A stretch of 64,000 nt of DNA from Manduca sexta (lineage: Eukaryota > Arthropoda > Insecta > Lepidoptera > Sphingidae). Positions 14,275-26,200 of the stretch are shown here, piece after piece. Made by a program: the position numbers and the translations under genes. The number at the start of each line of letters is the position of its first letter. The stretch's first letter is position 1. Under the pieces are notes generated by a model that did not search any database, was not told the DNA's origin, and saw only the letters and a list, made by a program, of their open reading frames with translations. The stretch spans positions 6,616,727-6,680,726 of the forward strand of contig NC_051123.1 of NCBI RefSeq assembly GCF_014839805.1, in the 5' to 3' direction.

Positions 14275-14512
14275 GAATTGTTCCTCTTAAAAGTTGCAAA
14301 AATATATTATAAAACTAAGTCCCCCACCTCATCTGTCTGTCTGTTTGAACGCGATAAACTCGAAAACCTACGCAAGACTTTCGTAGAAATTTGGTATGGA
14401 GATAGTTTGGGACCTTGGAAAGGACCTAGGCTATTTTATATCCCGGGAAAGTATATATTAGGATTTTTATTCCGAAAAATGGTTTCACGCGGGTAATACC
14501 GCGAACAAAAAC
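14275..14512 (-). repeat. Dispersed repeat, second minus-orientation copy
   Basis: The reverse complement starts CTAGTTTTTGTTCGCGG, then ACCCGCGTGAAACC, and ends with GAGTTTATCGCGTTC plus CAGACAGACAGA, the typical head and tail of this family. It abuts the copy at 13960-14265. Confidence 0.55.
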
Positions 14513-17467
14513 TAGTAGGTACCTAATAAGCATTAAAGGACAAACAAAGCAATATAAATATGTCTTTTATAACAGTTCTTAATCTATTTAGAGCGTTATT
14601 TTATTGACTGTCAAATTCGATTAATTGTCTTACTACGTACTACGAACACAATATATTCCACTTTAGACATTTTAATTTGCAATGACGATATAATAATCTT
14701 TTTGTTCCTATGATACATGTGTTTGACATACCAAAAGTGAACGCCTTATGTTTTTAATAGGTCACTATGAAAAGTCTGATTTTGATAGACAGTCATTTAT
14801 TGCGGCTAGGCTATAACGAAATTAGGTGTATATTCGTTTACACTCATTAGTAGTACTTATGCGTTTGCGTCCAAGATATGAAGCTACATACTACTTTAAA
14901 TTTAGAAAAAGAAGTGTTGGTAAAATGATGAATTGGTTAAATGCTGCCTTGCTACAGCGTATGTATTTCTAGTAATGCATAAGGGTTTAGGGGTAACGAA
15001 GATAAATCTGTATTTTTATACGAACAATAGATTCTTAATAATTTGTATTTAAATGCTCCATACTCTAATTACAATTGGAGCGGCCTATATTTTAGTTAAC
15101 GTTGTTGCCCTTTACAAAGAAAACAAAACAAAGTTTCCTGTTATTCATTGAATTCCGTGATTACTACTTCATATGATGACTATGGTTGTCGTCATTGTGT
15201 ATTCCCTATAGGCATACCTTTTCCTTTTATAAATTAATTGTTCAATGAATTCACTAAATTAATTCGAAATTAAGGTGCACCATTGAGTGACGATTTTTAT
15301 TGTTCAATACCACCAATTGATTCCACTAACCTACTGTGTGTAGGTAGGTTTAGTGTATCTTCCGGTACTGCAAATAATGACTGATTCAATTCAATTCATC
15401 ATCCATATAATGCTTACAATTTGTAGAAATTATGTATCTCCTTACTTAATTACGTATTTGTCTTATAATGTTCTTTATTAAGTCTCTTTGCTCTCTTAAT
15501 TATTTATTCTATGTGCCGTTTCCCCTCTTGTGCAATAAAATTTAACCGTCATGCCAATTAACGTGTAATTTCGTGCGGACTGGCGAGATAGTGTAAAGAA
15601 AATAATATCAGTACACGTAAAGATCTGAATGCCTCATCATTCCATTGTTTATCAAGTTTACAGAATGTGTCGATTTCATAACGACACACAATAAAAATAC
15701 TTTCTGCACATTGCGGAGATATTTTCTACACATTATTTATGATATAAATATGATCGAAAATATTTAATTTTTTAATCCATATTGTTTTTTACTCTTCTTT
15801 TTTATTGAAGCTAAATGAAGTGTAGGTAGTTTTGCTGATGCTGATTGTCACGACTGCTGATTAATCTCAAAGACTTTAGACTTTACGTATTATAATGATT
15901 ATTAATTACTTTGACGATAATTATCTTCAAATCAGAAGACATCAGGCCTTGTATACTACTGCTTGGTGGTAGAAATAGGCATAATAGTTCGCGTACTTCT
16001 TGTGTCAAACAAATCTTGTGACCTCGAAGCCTGAAGTTTTGCACATGAGTACTTTATCTAGTTCAGATGTTTGTCCACGCTAAATAAGATCCACTACGAA
16101 GGTATTTATGAAAATGAATTCCCTAAGGTATTACTGAAATATTCTTAACGGTTCATTGCATTAGGCACACAGCTAGCAAATAAATTGATATTCCGTTGGG
16201 TTTATTGCAGCTCTTTTGGAACATAGGATGGTTAAAGTGGGTCGCTATATTAACTGCATATACTAGATTGAACAACGGTCCACGCCGTTTAAAATATCTA
16301 TTATGCAGGATTTTAAGTTACTAATTACAACTACTACTACTAACCACGGGACCGTCTCGTATGCGCCGATGAAAGCCACCGAGGGTTTTGGTTGGTATGC
16401 TGTTAGGGGTAGGAACTGAGTCCAATGCTCGCTCAGATGCTCCCGAGTGTCGACATTGGACCGTAAGATCAGTAATACCGACATAAACCGTCACTCACTC
16501 AAGTGATAGTAGCGATAAGGTTTTTTGTTGCAAAAAAAAAGCGTTATAAATTATAACCTTTTAATTAAAATACAAATCCAGTATAATGTTATGAAGCAAG
16601 TTCGTTTATCATCACAGTATAGATAACCTGTTTAGTCAGCAAAGAGGTACGGTGACTATTCGAAAATACCTTTTAATGAGTCAATATATACGGAGGTGTT
16701 CATTTTATTATAAAAGTTAATGATATGTTTTTTTTTATATTCCATTAATAATTCTTTTGATATTGTAGATGGATATCGGAAGAGGTAATCTCTATCGGTT
16801 ATTTTATTTGCTTATTTACTTTCTTATCTAAAAACAAATGATCACATTATTATAATTAATGGTTGGGAGGTAGTCTAACGAGTGAAATATTAATCATGGT
16901 TTATTCTTGTTTAGATAATTCTCGAAGTTGCCATAATTTTCAAAGTTAAAGAGTGTTTGAAAGCCTTAAAGCTTTGCCTTTTTTCAGTAATTTCGAAACC
17001 AGGGTTTGTAATTTAAAAAGTCATTCCTCATTATAATAATATTGTGTGTTTCTATCCGTGTTGGTGCATTACTGATTTGAATAATATTGACAGAAGTCCG
17101 CGTTGGTGCAGATTAATCTTCCCCTAGCGATGAATCCAATATCTATTAGTTGCGGTACATTTATTTTGGAATCTAGCTTGTCTTAATTCTAATAAACCAT
17201 AATCTTAATTAATTACTGTGTATAGAAAAGGTATTTTGCGCCGATAGTTCCAGACGACGCCAAACCGTGAAGCAATATTTAGGTAAATTAATTAACCTCT
17301 CGCCATCTACTTTATTGATTTTCATTAAAACGTGAAAGTATCGCGTGACATGTCCCATCAGACTTGGTTCGTGACTGTCTGCTGTAAAAATTAGGTCATT
17401 GTGCTGAATATGAAGCAGAAAATTAAACAAAACCAGGTATCATAACTTTTCTGTTTTTTATTAATTA

Positions 17468-17965
17468 CTAGCTTCCGCCCGCAGCTTCGCCCGCGTGGAT
17501 TTCGGGTTTCAAAAATGGAGAAGGTGCTCAATTTGTCGGGATGTTTTTTTAATTTATGGTGGTATGCAGGTGGTCCGATTGTCCGGTCAGGGTCTGATGA
17601 TGGGATCCTGGTGAAATCGAAGGAACTTTTAACCATTAAGGTTGCACACGAAATGACGGAAGCTTAAAAAATGGAGTAACTTCTCCCGTTTTCCCAACAT
17701 TTTCCATCACTGCTATGCTCCTATTAATTGTAGCGTGATGAAAAGTATACTATAACCAGCTCAGGAGTATGAAAAATAATTGTACCAAGTTAAGTTAAAA
17801 TCCGTCGAGTAGTTTTTGTTTCTGTAACGGTTATACAGACAGACAGACAAAAATTTTACTAATTGCATTTTTGGCATCAGTACCGATCCCTAATCACCCC
17901 CAGTTATTTTGGAAATATATTTCATGTACAGAATTGACCTCTCTACAGATTTATTATAAGTATAG
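17468..17965 (+). repeat. Dispersed repeat, longest copy
   Basis: It begins CTAGCTTCCGCCCGCAGCTT, then CGCCCGCGTGG, and ends after CAGACAGACAGAC and ATTATAAGTATAGAT. It is about 500 bp. A shorter relative with GTTCAGCCGTTCTCGAGTTT lies at 18280-18455. Confidence 0.6.
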
Positions 17966-18279
17966 ATATGCAAAGGTAGCTCAAAAATTGTCCATAACGA
18001 AAACATGCATTTTAAAGTAAAACAAAAGAAATAATATCGTGAAGCCAACCAAATAACTAATGATATATTAAATTTTGTGACTGTTCAATTTAGTCGGGTC
18101 CGCGATATCACTTTTGTTGAGTTTCAGAACGCGACATTACATTATTATATTCTGTGCTCCAACGCACACTGCTTTGATGTTAGGACACACCTACATTGCT
18201 TAGACAACAGTGAACTTTATACAATAGCAATAAAGCTCAAATTGACTCTACGTATTAGTTAGAAAACGTTTGTATGGGA

Positions 18280-18455
18280 AATAGAAAAATGCTGTTTTGA
18301 GGATTTTCCCGGCAATTATTCGAATTTTTCTCACCTTTTAAACCTTCCCTAGACCTCCACGAATAATTCAAGACCAAGATAAGATAAATCCGTTCAGCCG
18401 TTCTCGAGTTTTAGCGAGACTAACGAACAGCAATTCATTTTTATATATATAGATT
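18280..18455 (+). repeat. Dispersed repeat tail
   Basis: It contains CCGTTCAGCCGTTCTCGAG and ends ATATATATAGATTT, the usual 3' end of a widespread insect repeat. Confidence 0.5.
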
Positions 18456-20209
18456 TTTTGTTGTAATGTTTTTGTAGTCGGTACATCTAAGAGACATAAG
18501 CATTGCGTAAAACTTGTCACGTCGCATATAGATTTTTAATTCATATAAAGGAAAAAAGCAAGTTCCATCAAAGCGTTATAATCGGATCTATATGAGAATC
18601 ACGTTTACAAAAACAATGCACAAAATATCGAACTTGAAAAGTTTTTAAAGCTAAGTGTATAACATTTTATCATTTATCACATCACGTACCTAATTTATAA
18701 TCTGCGTCTGTACGCAAAACAATAACTTATACATTAGCTTCTACTGCAGGAATGGACATATTCAAGATTTCTTATAATAAAGTACTGCATATAAGAATTC
18801 ACTATTAGATTCCTAATTAAGCCATTGCTCCAAAGTGTACTGCTATTGTCACCCATTTTTCGAAGGCTCACAGTCAGTTACTTCATGAATAGTAATATTA
18901 AGCTTATGTTAAATTCAATAGACATGCCAACATAACATATTCGCTAAAGTAAAAACCATAAGTTGCCACGACACAAACGTCATAATTTGGCAAATGTATA
19001 TTGACTATTACTGACAATGAAGAAACTGCTGTTAGGTCACAATATTACAAAGCATTCATTATATTACAGCGAATAAGAAACTGTAAAGCTTTCTATAATA
19101 CAAAAGCTATGGTCAATGCTCGAGTAATATATTACAAAATAACTTACTGTAAATAATTCTACACAAGCAACCTGTATTCTTTACAAATCAAATCGATCTG
19201 ATGGCGCAATCGTGACTAGATTCAAATTACCATAATGTAAGATTTTGTTATCTAGTTTCATTATACAAGCTGTTTCTTTAGCTAGAATACAAGCGGATTT
19301 ACATTTTCTTTTGAGGGTAAACGGAAGGGAGGAATAGTAGTTAGCATGCCGGCTTACCAGAGTTTGGTATGCCGTATGCCAGGTATGTTTATTGTTGATA
19401 GTAACAAAATTCATTTCAAATGCTCTATATAGGTAAATTAATTTAAACATATTTTTTATTTAAGAGCGGTTGTTCGACAAACGTTTATTTAATTGTAATA
19501 CGCAAATCCAGATGGCGCCACCATTTCATATTAATATATACGGAGACTAAAATTTCTATCTATATTATCGTTCAATAATTTTAGCTATTATTATATTTTT
19601 TATTCTATGTTGTTACATTGTATGTCACCTTTTCTATCAGTTTTAATGTGATATGTACATTTTAATTATTCAATACGTAAACGGTGTAACATTTACAATC
19701 CTGAAAGTCGCCTCGTACACATTTAGTACAAGAAACAAACTTTTCATCGATATCTGTTACATGTCGTCTCATACAAACATTACTACTAGCATTTGCTTGC
19801 GTCTCCTTCTGTTTACATGCTCATTTTCGCAATCAAAGACGCGTCCCAGGGCAAAAAGCAACACTCAGGAATTGTGTAACTTCAAATTTATAAAAGATTG
19901 TTCAGGTTTGTAGCAGTAGTAATTTCAGGGAATACTTACTACAAACAAACTTTGCCTCTTTACAATATAAATATTGATAGTATAGAACTGAGATATGACG
20001 ATGCTTTTATAGTTTCTATTCAATTATATTCAAGTTATTGCATAGACATACAATTTACAAACGCCTAAAAATCTATTCAACAATAACAAATAACCTTGAC
20101 TGGTCCCATCCTTCAGCCGTGACTGCGTCAACATTCAATATCACATAATGCTTGCGAGTCCATAAAGCGCTTAGCACTTCACGAATTATAAATAATCACC
20201 TAAGCAAAG

Positions 20210-20215
20210 TTTATT
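20210..20215 (-). terminator. Candidate poly(A) signal of Ly6 gene 2
   Basis: AATAAA on the minus strand, two bases after the TAG stop (20218-20220). The very short distance mirrors the arrangement in Ly6 gene 1. Confidence 0.3.
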
Positions 20216-20217
20216 CA

Positions 20218-23200
20218 CTACCTAAGGCTGTTGATGTATTTCATTAGGTTGAACACGACTATGACGCCCATGATGTCGGTGTAGCCTTCGTGGCTCGTGT
20301 TTGGCGATGAGTTGCATAATTCCGAGCGGCAGTAGCAGTATCTGGAATTGATAAATGTGATGATTATAGTTTTGAATAGGTTAAATATACTATGGTTTTA
20401 CTTTTTATTTGTTGATGGCAACGTCTTCGGGTTACGTGTGTAATAATTTTGACTTGGTGCTAAATAGAAATATTGATATAGGCTTTAAAAAAGGCTTAAA
20501 ACATACGAATATCTATGTAGTAGTCGTAAAATACGAATAGGCATGTAGTAATATTACATCTTATAATAGTTTTTGTGAGATGCGCGCAAAAGTATCAATA
20601 ATTTTATTTATGTAGACACACACACACTCAAATGTTTTATGCCAGAAGAGGTAGGCAAGGCACAACAGGTCTAAGGTCTAACTGTTTTTTTTATTCTTTC
20701 GATTAAGACCAGTTAGAACTAAATAAGTTCAGAATTAAAAAGGTGAATATTTTTGCATTAATGTATCCTTGTTGAATACATTTGGCTTATATTACGTATT
20801 TTAAACAATTACGTTAATGCCGATAAACGGCCTTCGGTAAAACATTAAATTACATACAATTTAACATGCAACATTCAAATGGGGTTAGGGCTTGTGACAG
20901 CTTAATTTCTGGCTCGCGATCAAAACTAGTCCACAAGAGGTGTTTTTAACCATTTATGAGCAATTAACATGCAATATAGATAATGGACAGGTTCTAGTTC
21001 ATAATTGATAAGTAGATGATTGTGTTACGGGGCGTACAATATCTTGTTGCTTAGACTTTGTAGGCTTCAATTCATACTGAGCAAAATGTTTGTTTAAACA
21101 TATATTACGAAGGATTATCGCCATCGTCGGTCACGCAGAATCTTTAAACATCAGATATTTAAAGGGCGGATCAAAAGTACCCTTAACCAAAGGTAGGTAG
21201 GTAAGTACACAAGGATATTATTGAAAGAAGAAGGAACTGCATAATGATTTGTTATGTTTACGCAAATGTTAGACATTTAAATAAAAGTATGTTGCGGATT
21301 TTATTGCAGTTTTATATTATATTTTCGGATGACCAACACCTCAGTCCGCCCCGTGACAACGAAGGCTGCAAAGTCTTCGAAACATCGGGAGAAAATTATA
21401 ATATAAAAATGGCGATAAAATCTGAAAAAATAAAACTATATTTAAAAAGAAGGAACTGTACCAGGATCGAGCACATTGGCAATCTATGGGCTCTTTGTAT
21501 CCTTATACGATACAAGCGTTATGTTATATATGTAATATCATGAAACAGAATCAATACCTGGTCGGTGTTGTCCTCTCTCCTTTATCGTCCACATCGTGAC
21601 AGCCTTCTGGATAGGGCTCCATTATTTCTATTTTCGGAGACCACCGCCCGTTCTTGTACTCTTGATACTCGTTCTTCTGAGGAGCGCAATCACGGAGCAC
21701 TCCTTTTATTCTTACTGGAACATTTTAAAATATTTCATTTTGTTTTATAATACTACGTAATAGCTTTGTGTAATTTATTTTTTTTATAGAAGAAGACTTA
21801 AACAAGAAATTAAGTCACTTGATTGGGATTGTAATGATAACAGATTTATGTATCGACATGAATCGATTCACTATAATTGAATGTTTACCTGATGTTTATA
21901 ATTTAAAACTCAGTCGATAATAATCGTATCCAACTATTATAAATATCATTTGAAAGAAAAACACTGATTCAGGTTATTAAAATGTCAATATTGGTAAGAT
22001 CCTTATTGTGAAACATGTAATTTTTTGTCCTATCGTTTTAGAATAACAAGGACAAAAATCCAAGGAGAGTCAACAAGCGTCGTTAAGTAAGCAAATAAAA
22101 ATATTTTCATATTTTAAAACGCAATAAAATATGTTTTGTAATGCTGTTTATATCTCTCATGAAAACATTCTCCTATTCTAATTATCAGTGTAATAAGTCA
22201 CAACTTACCTCCGTTCTGTATGTCGAGATAAAACTCCTGTTTCATACACATAGTAGAGTAGGGGCAGTCGACTATGAACTTGTTTGAATGGTCAAAATGC
22301 ACGCACAAACGCTTTGTGGTGTTGTAGTAGTGGCCCGGCAGTGGATTTATGAGGCACTGGTAGCATTGTAGCGACTCAACTCCTGAAAAGATTACGTAAT
22401 TGTAATTTAGTTTAATCTGCCTATGTAATATGCTTTAAATTGTGTATAAGAAAAGTACTATTAGAAACGATTTTTTTTAACTTGAAATGCCAGCAATTAC
22501 GACTTTCTTAGTGATTCAAATTTTTACTGTAATTATGGGACAGCCGGCTTTAAGTTATTATATTATCGGTAGAGTCACTGCTAATGGCCTTTTCCACAGT
22601 CAAACTTAGGGGGGCACAGAGATAAATAAGGTGCATCAAGGTAACTTGATATTTAAAGATACAAATAAACATACCTAAAAGTGAATAAGGTTATTAATAA
22701 TAAATAAGTAATATAAATATCTAAAAACATAAAATACAAATTCAGATTCGTTCAACAGCAGCTGTCAGACTGTCCTTTTCGAAATCAAAACGAAAGGTGG
22801 TGGTATTTTTGTGACATTCTTTTTATATTTAGTAAAACCTAACTTTGAACAGTTCCTTGTGGTAATCCTACGTATTACTAGATCTATCCTATATCATTTA
22901 TAAGTCTGATTGTTCATTTTATTTTCTTAAGTCGCGCTCTATGTTCACTGTTCATTGTTATTAAAGATCGTGGTCACTTGGCTCTCTCTGGGCGACCTTC
23001 GTTTGTTTGACAAAGGTCGTCGGAACTAGCGTGACGGTGTTGGATTTATACTGACCTAGTGCAAATGTGTTATTGTACGTTCCAAGTGATGACTTACATC
23101 ATTAATGATTATAACAATTGTTAATGACCGATATGCGGGTGATCTAACATTGCACGAGTAATGCTTATAAATCTTCAATAATTAATAGGTATCCTACTGT

Positions 23201-26200
23201 TTGTTGATGACCCAATATCGTTGAATTTTATAAAGGGCACTAAAATTATGGATAAAGTGTTGAATATGGTTGTGCATCATTTTCTTATAATATTTTAAAC
23301 AGTAGTATTTCTCCGATGGTATATGTAAGTCTTCCCCTATTTTAATAGACATATTTTGATTGCCTTGCCACTAAACTGGGCCATTACTGTGATTTATATG
23401 ATTTTGCTCTGAATTCATAACTCCTTTTTTACACTATTGTGTTTAATGGTTGGGTAAACCTAATGGTGAAATAAGCATAATATTAGTTGTGGATAATATA
23501 ATGTATGTATGCGTGCGTTAATGAGAAATTATCTGTAACATGACAAGCGAGCTTTAATGGACCACAACCTGACGTTAGCTATAATTTACATTTGACTGAA
23601 TCTTGCGTCAGTTGTGCAGCAATTATGATACTTACAGTTGCTTTAATTAATATTTTTTTCAGTGATTGCGTTCAAATATAATGTTCCAAAATAATTGTTC
23701 TAAATACATTAAAAGTTAATTTTGAGACTTTTTATAATTACGTACTGTCGTCTTAATACTTTGTGTCGACATTCGTTGCTTGACTTTGTTTTTGACATTG
23801 AGCACCAACTTCCAGTAACCTATATCAGGAATTAAACTCAATGTCACGTTAAACTTTCAAGACATTATTATATTGATTTACGCAATACAGCTGTTGTTAA
23901 ACTTAATTACTTCAAGGTAGCGTTAAAAGTTAAGTACTACAAGTGTACTTTAATCTACAATAAGTATTGATTTTCAATGAGTCTTTGAAAATTCCAGTTT
24001 ACTATCAACGGAAGTAAAGACAATCGAGTTATGAGCAATTTTTGTTGAAGTATAAAGAACTAGTGTTACTGGTTATAGAAGTAACACGGATGAATAAACA
24101 ACGCAATAACCTTTTCGTTTTAATGTTGCTTTTAACGTCTGCAACCTTTCATTATACATCATTTCAATGCATTTACGTCTACATATTTCTCCCATTGTCA
24201 CTTGGGTACGCAAACATTGCACTGTGTCGTGCAAAAACACCATGTCAAGAAGTCAACAAGTTAAAACTGTTATCACCCTTCTCTGTAATATATTCAGGTC
24301 GTTGACTTTTGTAACTTGTTAAATTTAGAGAGTATGACCGTTGACCTGGCGAAGCTCATCCTATCTGCAAAAGAGCATTTACTTTAAAATCCTACGGAAA
24401 TACAATTATTGCGGGTAATGATAAAGTAAAAAAGTGTTTGGATTCGTCATCATTCGATCGGGTTTTCGTTCGATGATTCATGTTTATAATGTTGTTTTGT
24501 TTTTATGAATTATTCATAACGCTATAACAGGCAACGGGTATCGACTCCTACGCAGTTTAGGACGACGCATGCGCAGTTGAATTGTGTCTTTATTAGTGAA
24601 TCCTTGCCCTCTATGTTCAATGACTATCTAAGTATGGTAATTCAGTCGAATGTCACAAAATATTTAGCACTGTCGCAGTTATGCAATAGTATCAAATGAG
24701 TTGCGTTAAGTTAGATTTGTTTCATAAAATATGTGACTATAAAAAAATACAGTCGAATTGAAACCTCCTTTTTTTGGATTCGGTTAAAAATCATAACCAC
24801 CAGTTGAACCACACTTTTTCTGTCAATAAACATAAATAAATATAAATAGAATGTAGTGGAACAAAGAAAACCTTCCGCAAAAAACTTATTTATTCGTGGA
24901 TGTAAGAATGTGATTAGTGATATATTTAATATATACTTCCTATATTTTTAATGTATCCAAAACTGGTTATCTAGTTGGTCGAGCTAAACAACCAAACAAT
25001 ATATTATGACGCTGTTCTGTGTATTTTTATTATTCATTCTTGTTAGACCAAGTGAGTTTGTAGGCCCAGATTATTATGCGGATTTCATAGACACGACTCG
25101 TAATAGCTATCGTGTTGATAGCACAGTTGATGCGCGTAGAATGGAAAAGGAAAATGCTACAACTATAGATTTGCAGGTAAAAAATGAAAGTTATGAGACT
25201 GACGAAGAAGAAGCCTCTGAACAATCGGTGAATATCGATATGGATGAAAACAGTAATGGAACTCAATGTGCATCGTGTTTAATGGAGATTTTTAAAGATT
25301 ATGAATATTTATATGAAGATACATCTAACACTACCAAATTAAAACACCATAAACCACTCCGCTATGATATAGATGACTATAATACTATTAACTTAACCAT
25401 GTCCGTTACAACTATTGATAGATCTAAAATTGACCGTTACGTTAACACAACTACAAGATATGTAGCTGATTTTTACAATATAGAACCTGCAGCGGGTAAA
25501 ATTAAGATCAAAGAAGACATTATTACTGGAGTCTTAACAAATAATACAGTATGGTATGTGCCAGAACAATATCCATGTTGGGACTTGCCTGTACTTTATG
25601 CCCAATTAGGCAAAAGAAGACGGTCATCTGAAGTATTTCTTGTTTATAGTGGAAGTTTAAGGAATGTTATTGATGAGGGAGATTCTGATTTGCCGTTACC
25701 AAAATCATTCAATGTGCCAGCGGAGCAAACATTAAATAAATGGTGTGCAGTAAGCCCCTGCTATGGAGATCACACGTTGTGCGTGTTTGCAGATAAAACT
25801 ATTTCCCATATCTGTGATAAGGGCTACCAAGTTTTAGTTCCCAATATGGTGGAACAGATAGCTCTGGTCAATACTGTGAATTCTATGCGTAACCGTGTAG
25901 CTAATGGTGTAGCCGATAGGTATAAACATCTGCCTACTGCAGCCAACATGGAGCAAATTATATACGATTTTGATTTAGAAAAGATGTCTAAAGCGTGGCT
26001 CCGACAATGTTTACCCGGCCCAGCGCCTTGTTCTGCTCTCGACGGCAACTATGTAACACAACTTGAGTGTACCAAATATGCAGAACTGTGCTGTGTTGCT
26101 TCGTACAGAAAAAAATCTGCTTCTAAATGGTATAATTTTCACTTATCTTCGTGTTATACATGTTAATTATATTTTTAATATGTTTGTATGTTCTACAGCA

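Larger units (their letters stand above)
10861..20209. other. Intergenic region between the Ly6 genes
   Basis: AT-rich DNA with dispersed repeats at 13960-14512 and 17468-18455. A GC-richer antisense patch at 16340-16490 looks like another repeat but is unclassified. No convincing exon was found on either strand. Confidence 0.5.

Noticed and set aside
16263..16484. 73-aa minus-strand frame in a GC-richer patch
   Set aside because: It contains a GTA-repeat run and looks like repeat-derived DNA, with no domain recognised.
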